Below, in pieces: positions 45,881 to 55,986 of a stretch of DNA of 64,000 nt. Below the pieces are notes generated by a model that was not told the DNA's origin, searched no databases, and saw nothing but the letters and a program-made list of their open reading frames with translations. The DNA comes from DATLGB01 sp035540675. Its GTDB lineage: Bacteria; Actinomycetota; Thermoleophilia; Solirubrobacterales; Solirubrobacteraceae. The stretch is taken from the NCBI GenBank assembly GCA_035540675.1, contig DATLGB010000025.1, positions 1 through 64,000 on the forward strand, read 5' to 3'. The translations under genes were made by a program, and so were the position numbers. How positions within the stretch are numbered: position 1 is the first letter of the stretch; each line of letters opens with the position of its first letter.

Positions 45881-46462
45881 ATGGCGCGCGTGTTCGTCAT
45901 CACCGGCCCGTCCGGCGTCGGCAAGGGCACTCTGATCCGCATGCTGCGCGAGCGCGTGCCCGAGCTCGCGCTGGCGACGTCGGCCACGACGCGCGCGCCG
46001 CGGCCGGGGGAGGCCGAGGGCGTCGACTACCACTTCCTCAGCGACGAGGAGTTCGAGGCGCGGGTGCGCGCGGGGGCGTTCGTCGAGCACGCGCGCTACT
46101 CGGGGCGTCGCTACGGGACGCTGCGCGCCGAGCTCGACCGCCACGTGCGGACGGGCCGGCCCGTGGTGCTCGAGATCGAGGTCCAGGGCGCCCGGCAGGT
46201 CAGGGAGTCGATGCCGGAGACGGTGCAGATCTTCATCGCGCCCCCGTCGGAGGACGCGCTGCGCGCGCGGCTGGTCGGTCGCGGCGACACGGCGCCCGAG
46301 GACATGGAGGCGCGCCTGCAGACGGCGCGCAGCGAGCTCGAGGCGCGCGACGAGTTCACGCACGTCGTGGTCAACGACCGCCTCGAGGACGCCACCGAGG
46401 AGCTGGTCGCGCTCGTGCAGCGCGAGCTGGGGCGGGATGCGGGCTACACTGGCGCGCGATGA
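45881..46462 (+). CDS. gmk: Guanylate kinase
   Basis: A 193-residue enzyme phosphorylating GMP to GDP. The P-loop GPSGVGKGTL, the GMP-binding TSATTRAPRPGE and GVDYHFLSDEEF, and the RGDTAPEDMEARL lid segment are intact. The ATG matches the family start; the frame extends upstream without conserved sequence. Its stop overlaps the rpoZ ATG. GDP/GTP supply next to rpoZ is a conserved arrangement. Confidence 0.96.
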   Translation: MARVFVITGPSGVGKGTLIRMLRERVPELALATSATTRAPRPGEAEGVDYHFLSDEEFEARVRAGAFVEHARYSGRRYGTLRAELDRHVRTGRPVVLEIEVQGARQVRESMPETVQIFIAPPSEDALRARLVGRGDTAPEDMEARLQTARSELEARDEFTHVVVNDRLEDATEELVALVQRELGRDAGYTGAR

Positions 46463-46692
46463 TCTCCCCTCGCGTCGATCGACTGCTCGAGCACGTCGAC
46501 TCCAACTACGCCAGCGTGATCGTCGCGGCCAAGCGCGCGCGGCAGATCAACTCGTACTACCACAACCTCGGCGAGGGGACCTTCGAGGAGTACCCGCCGC
46601 CGATGGTCGAGACGGTGTCGAAGAACTACCTCACGATCGCGCTCGAGGAAGTCGCCTCGGGCAAGATCAAGTACCGCTACCGCGGTCAGTAG
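46459..46692 (+). CDS. rpoZ: RNA polymerase omega subunit
   Basis: A 77-residue omega subunit that stabilises the beta-prime subunit of RNA polymerase. VIVAAKRARQINSYYHNLGEG and KNYLTIALEEVASGKIKY match actinobacterial RpoZ. The ATG overlaps the gmk stop; TACACT at 46445-46450, 8 bp before the ATG, could also give a separate leaderless transcript. Confidence 0.95.
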   Translation: MISPRVDRLLEHVDSNYASVIVAAKRARQINSYYHNLGEGTFEEYPPPMVETVSKNYLTIALEEVASGKIKYRYRGQ

Positions 46693-46717
46693 GAGCGACC
46701 CGAGGCCCGGGCCCGCC

Positions 46718-47979
46718 ATGGCGCGCGTCCTGCTCGGGGTGTCGGGCGGCATCGCCGCCTACAAGGCGCTCGAGCTGGCGCGCCTGGTGACGAAGGCCGG
46801 CCACAGCGTCCGCGTCATCCAGACGGAGGCGTCGACGCGCTTCGTCGGCACGGCGTCGTTCGCCGGCATCACCGGCGCGCCCGTGCTGCTGTCGGAGTGG
46901 GAGCGGGACCCGATGCGCGGCGCCTTCCCCGGCCAGCCCGCGCCGGCGCACGAGCCGCTGTCGCACCTCGAGCTGGTCGCCAACTGCGACGTCTTCGCGA
47001 TCGCACCGGCCAGCGCCAACACGATCGCCAAGCTCGCCGGCGGGCAGGCCGACAACCTGCTGACCGCGGCGGCGCTGGCCTGCCGGCGGCCGCTGATCGT
47101 CGCGCCGGCGATGAACGACGCGATGTACGAGCACCCGGCGACGCAGGACAACCTCGCCCGCCTGCGCGCGCGCGGCGTGACCGTCCTCGACCCCGGCGTC
47201 GGCGCGCTCGGCTCGCCGGGGGAGTACGGCATCGGGCGCCTGCCCGAGCCGCCGGAGCTGCTGGGGGCGATCGAGGCGGCGCTGGCCGGCGCGGCCGAGC
47301 GCAGCCTCGACGGGCTGACCGTGCTCGTCACCGCCGGCGGGACGCGCGAGCCGATCGACGCGGTGCGCTTCGTCGGCAACCGCTCCTCCGGGCGGATGGG
47401 GTTCGCGCTGGCCGCGGAGGCCGCCCGGCGCGGTGCGGCCGTCACGGTCATCGCCGCCAACGTCGCGCTGCCGCGCGACCCGGGCGTGCGCTACGTCGAC
47501 GTGGAGACGGCGGCGCAGCTGCACGCCGCGTGCCTCGAGGCCTTCGAGTCGGCCGACGTGCTGCTGATGGCGGCCGCGGTCGCCGACTACCGGCCGGCGG
47601 CGCCGAGCACGGGCAAGATCAAGAAGGACGCCGCCGGGGAGACCCTCGCGCTCGAGCTCGAGCGGACGGCGGACGTCCTGTCGGCGCTGTCGGAGCGGCG
47701 GCGCGCCGGGCAGCTGCTGGTCGGCTTCGCCGCCGAGCACGGTGCCGCCGCGGTCGACCACGGACGCCGCAAGCTCGACGCGAAACGCCTCGACGCGGTG
47801 GTGGTCAACGACGTCGCGCAGCCGGGCATCGGCTTCGACGCCCCCGACAACGAGGTGACGATCGTGACGCGCGACGGCGAGCACGCGGTGCCACGGGCGT
47901 CGAAGGCCGAGGTGGCGCGCGCCATCCTCGACACGATCTTGAGCTTGCGTTCATCTAGCGGCGTGAGGGTGGGAGACTG

Positions 47980-47980
<1 letters not shown>
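46718..47980 (+). CDS. coaBC: Bifunctional phosphopantothenoylcysteine decarboxylase/synthase CoaBC
   Basis: A 420-residue flavoprotein of coenzyme A synthesis. The N-terminal CoaC half (LLGVSGGIAAYKALEL, APAMNDAMYEHPATQDN) decarboxylates 4'-phosphopantothenoyl-cysteine. The C-terminal CoaB half (VTAGGTREPIDAVRFVGNRS, KIKKD) joins cysteine to phosphopantothenate using CTP. The CoaC active-site His lies in the segment around SEWERDPM/EPLSHLEL. The stop overlaps the moxR ATG, linking two otherwise unrelated operons. Confidence 0.95.
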
Positions 47981-48948
<968 letters not shown>

Positions 48949-48957
48949 GAGCGACCA

Positions 48958-50052
48958 GTGCGCTCGGCCGCCGGCTGCGTCGCCCTCGGGCTCGTCCTGC
49001 TGGTGGTCGCCGGCACGTTCGACGCCGAGCCGTTCTACGTCACGGGGTCCGCGCTGGTGCTGCTGGGGGCGGGCGCGATCGGCTGGATCGGGCTCGGCGC
49101 CTGGGGCGCGCAGATCCACCGGACGCTCGGCGCGCGCAGCGTCGTCGAGGACGAGCCCCTGGAGGTGCGCGTCGAGGCGGTCGCGGGACGGCTGCCGCTG
49201 CCGCCCGGCTTCGTCGACGAGCCGCTGCTGCCGCGCCCGGTGCCGGTGCGGGCGGGGCGGCGCCGCTCGTCGCTGCGCATCGAGGCCTCCTTCGGGCGCC
49301 GCGGCCGCCGGACGCTGGCGCCGCCGACGCTCGTGCTGCGCGACCCGCTCGGGCTCGCACAGCGCACGGTGGCCGCCGCCGGCGGCGACGAGGTGCTCGT
49401 GCTGCCGCGGGTCCATCCCGTGCAGGTGGCGCCGACCGGCGGCGAGGCGGCCGGGGCGTCGAGCCGCGCGCTGCTGACCGCCGCGGCCGAGACCGAGCCC
49501 GACGGCCTGCGCCCGCACATCGAGGGCTCGCCGGCCTCGCGCATCCACTGGCAGAGCGCCGCCCGCGGCGGCCCGCTGATGGAGCGCAAGCTGATCGCCG
49601 AAGCCGACTCCCGTCCGCTGGTCGTACTGGATCCGCGCGGGGCGGCGACGCGCGACGCGCTCGACGCCGCCGTCCGCGCCGCGGCGTCGCTGACCGTGCA
49701 CTTCGCGCGCCGCGCCGGCTGCGGGCTGCTGCTGCCGGGCGACCGCCGGGCGACCGTGATCGAGCCCGACCTCGCCGGCTGGCCGCAGGCGCACGTGCGG
49801 CTGGCGCTGCTGGGCGAGGAGCAGGGGCCGGCGCTGCACGCGGCGCAGAACCGCCGCGGACTCGTGGTGTTCGTCTCCGCCCGGGCGGTCGACCGCCCCC
49901 CGCGCGCGCTCGGGCGCACGCCCGGCGGCCAGCTGCTGGTGGTCCCGGCCGAGCTGCCCGGCCGCCGCGCCGTGGTCGCGGTGGCGGGCTGCCACGGCTA
50001 CGTCGGCGCGCGCAGCGGGAGCGGCGCGGCGGTGGAGGCGGTGGGCGTATGA
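48958..50052 (+). CDS. DUF58 membrane protein
   Basis: A 364-residue protein with two N-terminal membrane helices (about residues 4-22 and 27-48) and a C-terminal cytoplasmic DUF58/VWA-like domain. The DUF58 core contains EPDGLRPHIEGSPASRIHWQSAARGG, about residues 178-204 (the family motif D-x-R-x-Y-x-x-G-D in diverged form). It is the usual MoxR partner. AGGAG lies 8 bp before the GTG. It overlaps the transglutaminase gene. Molecular role unknown. Confidence 0.85.
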   Translation: MRSAAGCVALGLVLLVVAGTFDAEPFYVTGSALVLLGAGAIGWIGLGAWGAQIHRTLGARSVVEDEPLEVRVEAVAGRLPLPPGFVDEPLLPRPVPVRAGRRRSSLRIEASFGRRGRRTLAPPTLVLRDPLGLAQRTVAAAGGDEVLVLPRVHPVQVAPTGGEAAGASSRALLTAAAETEPDGLRPHIEGSPASRIHWQSAARGGPLMERKLIAEADSRPLVVLDPRGAATRDALDAAVRAAASLTVHFARRAGCGLLLPGDRRATVIEPDLAGWPQAHVRLALLGEEQGPALHAAQNRRGLVVFVSARAVDRPPRALGRTPGGQLLVVPAELPGRRAVVAVAGCHGYVGARSGSGAAVEAVGV

Positions 50053-52403
50053 GCGCGCACGGGCTGCCCGTGGTGACGCCGCTGCGCGGGACGCCGCCGG
50101 CGCCGGGCGCCTTCGGCGGGCGCGCCGGCGCCGCCCCGGCGGCGCGCGAGCGGCGCGTGCGGACGCCGCCGCCCGACGACCCGCTGCTGCCGCCGCTGGC
50201 GGGTCGCGGCGTCGCGTTCGCCGCGTTCGCGGCGTTCGGCGCGCTGCACTGGATGCTGATGCTCGAGCCGGCGACGCCGGCGCGCGCGTGGCGCGCGCTG
50301 GGCGTCGCGCTCGTCGCGGCGGCGCTGCTGGCGGCGGCGGCGCGGCTGCCGGGGCCCGGCCGCTGGATCGCCGCCGCCACCACCGCGGCGGGCGGATTCG
50401 CGTTCGCGCTGATGGCGGGCGGGGTCCCCGCCGAGCGTTTGCGGCCGTCGGAGTGGAGCGGCCTGGCCGCGGCCATCGGCCGCGGGGTCGACGGGCTGCC
50501 CGGCGTGCGCATCCCGTACCGCGGCCTCGACCCGGACCTCGCGCTCGTGATCCCGCTCGGCGGGACCGCGCTCGTGATGGTCGCCGCGCTGCTGGCGTTC
50601 TGGCCGCGGCGCGGGCGCAGCGGCTTCCCGGCCGCGGCACTGATCGCCCTCGTGACGCTCTACGCCGTGCCCGCGGTCGCGCTGATCCTGACCGCCGAGT
50701 TCCTGCGCGGCGCGGCCCTCGTCGTGCTCGTGCTCGCGTTCCTGCGCCTCGAGCGCCTGCGCGGGCGCGACGCGCCCGCCGCCGCCGCGGTCGCCGCCGG
50801 CGCAGCCGTGGTGGCGCTGGCGCTGGCCCCGGCGCTCGACGACGACAAGCCGTGGTGGGACTACGAGAACTGGACGCAGTCGGCGGCCGGATCGCGCTCG
50901 ACCACCTTCAGCTGGGACCACGAGTACGGCCCGCTGGACTGGCCGCGCGACGGCCGCGAGCTGCTGCGCATCAGCTCGCGCAACCGCGCGTACTGGAAGG
51001 CCGACGACCTCGACGTCTTCGACGGCCGCCGCTGGGTGCGCGACCTGCACGCGGAGTCGCTGGCGGCGTCGGCGGCGCCGACCGCGGGCGTCGACGCCGA
51101 GCGGCTGCGGCGCTGGTCGTTCCGCATCAACGTGGTGGTGCGCAGCCTGCGCTCGCAGACCCTGCCGATCGCCGGCACGGCGATCGGGGTCAACTGGCCG
51201 CGCCACGTCACGTTCCAGATCCGCCCCGGGATCTACGAGGGGCCGCGGCCGATCCACCGCGGCGACGCCTACAGCGCGCGCGTGTACGTCCCGCAGCCGA
51301 GCGACCGCGAGCTGCGCGAGGCCGGCAGCGCCTACGTCGGCTACGGCATGGACCGCTACCTGGGCGTCGCCGTCCAGCTCGGCGACGAGCGGCGCGTCGG
51401 CACGCTGCGCTCGGCGCGCTTCGCCGAGGTCGCGCCGGGCGGCTTCGGCCAGATCCCGCGGCTCGTGAACGCCGAGGAGCAGACGGGCCGCCCGGCCGCC
51501 GACGTGCTGGCCGGCTCCGACCTCCGCCGCACCTACAACCTGGCGCGGCGGCTGCTGCGCGGCACGTCCACGCCCTACGAGTACCTGCGCGCGGTCGAGC
51601 GCCACCTCGGCGACGGCTACGCCTACACCGAGACGCCGCCCGACGCGGCGCGCAGCCTCGACGGCTTCCTGTTCGACGCGCGCGAGGGCTACTGCCAGCA
51701 GTTCTCCGGCGCGATGGCGCTGCTGCTGCGCCTCGGCGGCGTGCCCGCGCGGGTCGCCACCGGCTTCTCGCCGGGCGCGTACGACCGGCGCGCCCGCCAG
51801 TACGTCGCGCGCGACGTCGACGCGCACTCGTGGGTGGAGGCGTGGTTCCCCGGCATCGGCTGGGTGGCCTTCGACCCGACTCCGGCGTCGGCGCCCCCGC
51901 GCTCGCAGGCCAGCGCGTTCGCGGCCGCCAACGCCGGCGTGGGCGACATCCGCGACCGCGGCACGACGCTGGTCAACACCATCGCGCCGCCCGACCTGCC
52001 CGCGGACCGCAACCTGCCGTGGGGGCTGATCGTCCTCGCCGCCGCCGCCCTGGCGGCGGCGGCGTTCGCGGCGCGGGCGCTCGTGCGCCTGCGCCGGCGC
52101 GGGCCGCTGCCGCCGACCGTCGAGCTCGAGCGGGCGCTGCGCATCGCCGGCGGCGGCCTGCCGCCCGGCCTCACGCTGGCCGCGCTCGAGCAGCGCTTCG
52201 CGGCCTCCCCGCACGCGGCCGGCTACGTGCGCGCGCTGCGCGCCGAGCGCTACGCGCCCGGCGGCGGCGGGCCGACCGCCGCGCAGCGGCGCGGGCTGCG
52301 CCGCGCCCTCGCCCGCGGCGGCGGCGCGCTCGGCGGCCTGCGCGCGCTGCGCGCCCTGCCGCCGCGCCCGCGCCTGCCGCGGCACGGCCGGCCGAGCGCC
52401 TGA
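50049..52403 (+). CDS. Transglutaminase-like membrane protein (TgpA type)
   Basis: A 784-residue protein. Five or six membrane helices occupy about residues 52-260, an extracytoplasmic domain follows, then a transglutaminase-core domain with Cys in EGYCQQFSGAM, His in DVDAHSWVEAWFPG and Asp in FDPTP. A further membrane helix (LIVLAAAALAAAAFAARAL) and a cytoplasmic Arg-rich tail end it. It is the third member of the MoxR-DUF58-TGase module; reported relatives are outer-face peptide cross-linking or cysteine-protease-like enzymes. Substrate unknown. Confidence 0.88.
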   Translation: MSAHGLPVVTPLRGTPPAPGAFGGRAGAAPAARERRVRTPPPDDPLLPPLAGRGVAFAAFAAFGALHWMLMLEPATPARAWRALGVALVAAALLAAAARLPGPGRWIAAATTAAGGFAFALMAGGVPAERLRPSEWSGLAAAIGRGVDGLPGVRIPYRGLDPDLALVIPLGGTALVMVAALLAFWPRRGRSGFPAAALIALVTLYAVPAVALILTAEFLRGAALVVLVLAFLRLERLRGRDAPAAAAVAAGAAVVALALAPALDDDKPWWDYENWTQSAAGSRSTTFSWDHEYGPLDWPRDGRELLRISSRNRAYWKADDLDVFDGRRWVRDLHAESLAASAAPTAGVDAERLRRWSFRINVVVRSLRSQTLPIAGTAIGVNWPRHVTFQIRPGIYEGPRPIHRGDAYSARVYVPQPSDRELREAGSAYVGYGMDRYLGVAVQLGDERRVGTLRSARFAEVAPGGFGQIPRLVNAEEQTGRPAADVLAGSDLRRTYNLARRLLRGTSTPYEYLRAVERHLGDGYAYTETPPDAARSLDGFLFDAREGYCQQFSGAMALLLRLGGVPARVATGFSPGAYDRRARQYVARDVDAHSWVEAWFPGIGWVAFDPTPASAPPRSQASAFAAANAGVGDIRDRGTTLVNTIAPPDLPADRNLPWGLIVLAAAALAAAAFAARALVRLRRRGPLPPTVELERALRIAGGGLPPGLTLAALEQRFAASPHAAGYVRALRAERYAPGGGGPTAAQRRGLRRALARGGGALGGLRALRALPPRPRLPRHGRPSA

Positions 52404-52411
52404 TCAGGCAC

Positions 52412-52439
52412 TTGAACGCGCCGGGCACCGCCGTACACT
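52412..52439 (+). promoter_or_regulatory. Promoter of the TPR protein gene
   Basis: TTGAAC (52412-52417), 16-bp spacer, TACACT (52434-52439); the ATG lies 15 bp after the -10. It is nearly identical in sequence and spacing to the mihF promoter. Confidence 0.65.
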
Positions 52440-52454
52440 CAGACCCGGGACCCG

Positions 52455-52817
52455 ATGGACTCCGTGTACGACCTGTTCATGCGCGGCACGCGCCTGCTCG
52501 AGGACGGCGACCACCACGCCGCCACCGTGCCGCTCGCGCGCGCGCGTGACCTCGACCCGGACAAGACGTCGATCCGCGAGGCGCTCGGCCGCGCGTTCTT
52601 CGGCTCGCAGCGCTACGCCGAGGCCGAGGCGGAGTTCGAGGCGGTCGTCGAGCGCGCGCCCACGAACCACTACGCGCTGTTCTGCCTCGGCCGCGCGCTG
52701 CAGCTCCAGGGCCGTCACGCCGAGGCCCGGTCGCCGCTCGCGCTCGCGTCCGGCCTGCGCCCGGACCGGGCCGATTACCGCGAGTACCGCGACCGCGCGC
52801 GCCGCCGCTCCGCCTGA
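52455..52817 (+). CDS. Tetratricopeptide repeat protein
   Basis: A 120-residue soluble protein made of about three TPR units: AATVPLARARDLDPDKTSI, YAEAEAEFEAVVERAPTNHY and HAEARSPLALASGLRPDRADY. TPRs mediate protein-protein contacts, and no enzymatic domain is present. It has its own promoter and ends before a 123-bp gap. The partner is unknown. Confidence 0.85.
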   Translation: MDSVYDLFMRGTRLLEDGDHHAATVPLARARDLDPDKTSIREALGRAFFGSQRYAEAEAEFEAVVERAPTNHYALFCLGRALQLQGRHAEARSPLALASGLRPDRADYREYRDRARRRSA

Positions 52818-52940
52818 CAATCATCCGGAAGGACGAGCCTCGATCACCCGTTGGTCTGATGATCGGCGGGTCATTTGCCGTTTAGGTAGGGCTTACACGG
52901 AGGCATGGGCCTCCGGAGACCCCCACAGGAGGCTCACAAC

Positions 52941-54023
52941 GTGCGCAAACACTTCCGCATGGTCGCCGCTGCCGCCGCTCTCGGCGCGCTGCTGGTGCCG
53001 GCGGCCGCGCAGGCCGCGTCGTACGACGTGTACGCCGGCCCGCCGAAGCCGCTCAGCGGCGTCCCGCAGTCGGCGGACGCGAACCACTTCTTCCCGTCGA
53101 AGCTGAAGGTGGCGAAGGGCGACACGGTCGCCTTCCACTTCCGCGGCTTCCACGCCATCTTCGCGCCGAAGAAGGGGCAGGCCCCACCCCCGTTCGAGAT
53201 CGCCGATCCGAGCGGGACCAAGGTGTCGGGCGCGAAGGACGCCGCCGGCAACGACTTCTGGTTCAACGGCCAGACGCGCGTCCTCATCAACCCGCTCGCG
53301 GCGTTCCCGACGGGCGACGGAACCCACGACGGCAAGTCCGCCGACGGTTCCGGGGTTCCCGACGGCGAGAAGCCCAAGCCGTACAAGCTGAAGTTCACGA
53401 AGACCGGGAGCTTCACCTACCACTGCCCGATCCACCCGGGCATGAAGGGCAAGGTCACGGTCGTCAAGAAGGCGAAGAAGCGCGACGGCAGCGCGAAGGT
53501 CAAGACGCGGATCGCCAGGGAGGTCGCGAAGATCACCAAGGCGATCAAGAAGCGCGCCGACTTCCGCCCGAGCGAGGCGAACCTCATGCAGGCCGGCAAC
53601 GACACGCACGACATCGCCTTCTTCTCGTTCTTCCCGAACCGGCTCGAGGTGAAGGCCGGCACGACGGTGACCTTCCGCAACAGCCCGGTCTCCGGCGAGC
53701 CGCACACGTTCAGCTTCGGCCCGCTCGACTACCTCAAGGGGATCACCGACACGCTGATCGCGCCGGAGGGCGGCGGCAACGGCCCGCCGACGCTGGTGTT
53801 CAACCCGCTGGCGGCGTTCCCGAGCGACACCCCCGGCTCGGCGTGGTCGGTGACCTCGTCCAGCCACGGCAACGGGTTCTTCAACACCGGCATCGTCGAC
53901 TCGCGCGCCGCGTCGCCGCCGCCGAACCAGACCAAGGTCACGTTCCCGAACCCGGGCACGTACCACCTGATCTGCCTCATCCACGGCGATCAGATGGCCG
54001 CCGACGTGGTGGTGACGCAGTAG
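52941..54023 (+). CDS. Secreted protein with two cupredoxin domains
   Basis: A 360-residue exported protein. The GTG follows AGGAGG and starts a signal peptide (MVAAAAALGALLVPAAAQAA). Two plastocyanin-like domains follow. The first has HAIF and YHCPIHPGMKG (C162, H165, M168); the second has THDI, GEPHTF and LICLIHGDQM (C345, H348, M352). Each therefore has the Cys, two His and Met expected of a type 1 copper site. A Lys/Arg-rich linker joins them. It is likely an extracellular electron carrier for the multicopper oxidase encoded next. An in-frame upstream start at 52905 lacks a good ribosome site. Confidence 0.85.
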   Translation: MRKHFRMVAAAAALGALLVPAAAQAASYDVYAGPPKPLSGVPQSADANHFFPSKLKVAKGDTVAFHFRGFHAIFAPKKGQAPPPFEIADPSGTKVSGAKDAAGNDFWFNGQTRVLINPLAAFPTGDGTHDGKSADGSGVPDGEKPKPYKLKFTKTGSFTYHCPIHPGMKGKVTVVKKAKKRDGSAKVKTRIAREVAKITKAIKKRADFRPSEANLMQAGNDTHDIAFFSFFPNRLEVKAGTTVTFRNSPVSGEPHTFSFGPLDYLKGITDTLIAPEGGGNGPPTLVFNPLAAFPSDTPGSAWSVTSSSHGNGFFNTGIVDSRAASPPPNQTKVTFPNPGTYHLICLIHGDQMAADVVVTQ

Positions 54024-54025
54024 CC

Positions 54026-54946
54026 ATGCGACCGGGCGCCGCCACGCGCCGCCTCGCGCACGCCGTCCTCGTGACGGCGTGCGCCGGCCTGCTGGCGGCG
54101 CCCGCCGTCGCCGAGGCGCGCACGCGTCACTACTGGGTCGCGGCCGAGGTGCGGCCCTGGTCGGTCGTGCCGAACGGCCACGACGCGATCAGCCACGAGC
54201 CGGTCGACGCGCGCGCCAACCGCGGCGACGCGATCGTCTACCAGCGCTACTCGCGCCGGTTCCGCCGCAAGCTCCCGAACGGAGCCGGCGGGCTCGCCGG
54301 GCCGCTGCTGCGCGCCCGCGTCGGCGACACGATCAAGATCCACTTCCGCAACCTCGACCTCGAGCGCCCGCACTCCATGCACTTCCACGGGGTGCACTAC
54401 AAGCCCAGCTCGGACGGCGCGTACCTCCCGGGCTTCTCCGGGCGCGACGGCAAGGTCGACCCGGGGGAGAGCTACACCTACGTGCTGCGCGCCAAGCGCG
54501 ATTCCGTCGGCGCCTGGCCCTACCACGACCACTCGCCGTCGATGATGGAGTCGATCGAGAACGGCATGTTCGGGATGCTGTCGATCTTCGGCCGGCGCGA
54601 GAAGCTGCCCGACCGCGAGTTCGTCGTGGTCTTCAGCCACATGCGCGACCTGTTCACGATCAACGGCCGCGCCTTCGTCGGCAACACGCCGATCCTGCGC
54701 GCGAAGGTCGGCGACCTCGTCCAGTGGAACGTGATGTCGCTCGGGTCGGACTTCCACACCTTCCACGTCCACGGGCACCGCTGGATGCAGGGACGCACGC
54801 CGCGCGACACGCGCACCGTCGGACCGGCGGAGAGCTTCCGCATCCGCTGGCGGGAGAGGCACCCCGGCACGTGGCTGTACCACTGCCACGTCGAGGACCA
54901 CATGATGAACGGCATGATCGGCATCTACCGGGTGAAGCGCCGGTGA
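54026..54946 (+). CDS. Two-domain multicopper oxidase
   Basis: A 306-residue exported oxidase with an N-terminal signal (LVTACAGLLAAPAVAEA). All four copper motifs are readable: HFH at 119-121, HDH at 167-169, HTFHVHGH at 244-251, and HCHVEDHMMNGM at 286-297. The last gives type 1 ligands C287 and H292 and the axial M297. The length matches the small two-domain laccase class, which works as a trimer and reduces oxygen to water. It begins 2 bp after the cupredoxin gene and overlaps the next one. Confidence 0.9.
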   Translation: MRPGAATRRLAHAVLVTACAGLLAAPAVAEARTRHYWVAAEVRPWSVVPNGHDAISHEPVDARANRGDAIVYQRYSRRFRRKLPNGAGGLAGPLLRARVGDTIKIHFRNLDLERPHSMHFHGVHYKPSSDGAYLPGFSGRDGKVDPGESYTYVLRAKRDSVGAWPYHDHSPSMMESIENGMFGMLSIFGRREKLPDREFVVVFSHMRDLFTINGRAFVGNTPILRAKVGDLVQWNVMSLGSDFHTFHVHGHRWMQGRTPRDTRTVGPAESFRIRWRERHPGTWLYHCHVEDHMMNGMIGIYRVKRR

Positions 54947-55860
54947 GGGCGCCGCGCGCGACAGCTCTCGCCCTCGCGGCCGCCGCGGCGCTCGCCGCCG
55001 CCTCGGGCGCGGCGGCCACCGGTCCGCACGGCGCGGCGGCACCCGCCGACGGCGCGGTCGTCGACATGCCCGGACGCCAGTTCGCCCCTTCCAACGTCAC
55101 GGTGGTCGTCGGGCAATCCGTCACCTGGCGCAACGGCGACAGCGCGGCCCACGACATCTCCGGCGACATCGACGCCGGGCGCGTTCCGCCCGGCGCTTCG
55201 CTGACCCGCCGCTTCGACGTCCCCGGGCACTACGCGTACTTCTGCCGCGTCCACCGCTCGATGCGCGGCAGCGTCGACGTGGTCGCCGTGGACCTGCGCG
55301 GCCCGGAGGACCCCGTGCGGCCCGGCGACCGCGTCGAGCTCGACGCGGTCGCTCCTCACGGGTCCGGCGTGCTCCGGCTCGAGCGGCTGCGCGAGGGAGC
55401 GGCGCCAGAGGTCGTGGCCGAGGCGGCGCTCGACGGCGAAGGCCGCGCGCGCTTCGTCGTCGGCGCCGACGAGCCCGGCCGCTACCGCGCCCGGCTCGGC
55501 GAGCTCGTCAGCCGCGTCGCCGCCGTGCGGGTCGCGCCGCGGCTGCGGCTGGAGGCGTCGCGCCACGGCCGCAGCGTCCGCGTGCGCGCGACGGTCGAGC
55601 CGGCCGCGGCGGCGCGCGAGCTCTCGCTGCGGGACTACGTGCGCGAGCGCTTCGACTACCTGCCGCTGCGACGCCTGAAGGTGCGCGCCGACGGCACGGT
55701 CGCGGTCCGGCTGCGCACGGCCCGGCGGCTGCGCCTGCGCGTCGAGGTGGCCGACGCGGCGCCCGGCTGGAGCCGCTCGGCGAGCGCGCCGGTCGTCGTC
55801 CTGCGGCTCGGCGACAGGGGCCGCGGCGGGAGCGGCGGCGGGGGTCACGGAGGCCACTGA
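54943..55860 (+). CDS. Secreted cupredoxin-domain protein with beta-rich extension
   Basis: A 305-residue exported protein. After a signal peptide (ALALAAAAALAAASGAAA) comes one cupredoxin domain with copper ligands in AAHDISG and YFCRVHRSMRG. The rest is two Ig-like beta domains with no metal motif and a Gly/His tail (GGGGHGGH) that may bind metal. The GTG overlaps the oxidase stop. The three genes 52941-55860 form one copper-redox operon. Confidence 0.82.
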   Translation: MRAPRATALALAAAAALAAASGAAATGPHGAAAPADGAVVDMPGRQFAPSNVTVVVGQSVTWRNGDSAAHDISGDIDAGRVPPGASLTRRFDVPGHYAYFCRVHRSMRGSVDVVAVDLRGPEDPVRPGDRVELDAVAPHGSGVLRLERLREGAAPEVVAEAALDGEGRARFVVGADEPGRYRARLGELVSRVAAVRVAPRLRLEASRHGRSVRVRATVEPAAAARELSLRDYVRERFDYLPLRRLKVRADGTVAVRLRTARRLRLRVEVADAAPGWSRSASAPVVVLRLGDRGRGGSGGGGHGGH

Positions 55861-55899
55861 CCGGGCACCGGGATCGTCGGCGCGGCGGGGTCGGGTTGC

Positions 55900-55965
55900 T
55901 ATGCTCGCCGCGACACTTTTCAGCGGCGCATGCCGGTTCTGAAAAGCGGGCTCGGGCCCGCTTTT
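55900..55965 (+). promoter_or_regulatory. rimP-nusA operon promoter and terminator/antiterminator leader
   Basis: TATGCT (55900-55905) is a likely -10 with transcription starting near 55912. The leader can fold two ways. CTTTTCAG (55916-55923) pairs with CTGAAAAG (55939-55946), or AAAAGCGGGC (55942-55951) pairs with GCCCGCTTTT (55956-55965), a terminator-like hairpin. The two share AAAAG and exclude each other, a typical attenuator layout. The ribosome site AAGGAGG (55974-55980) follows. Confidence 0.65.
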
Positions 55966-55986
55966 CGTCTTTGAAGGAGGAATGAG

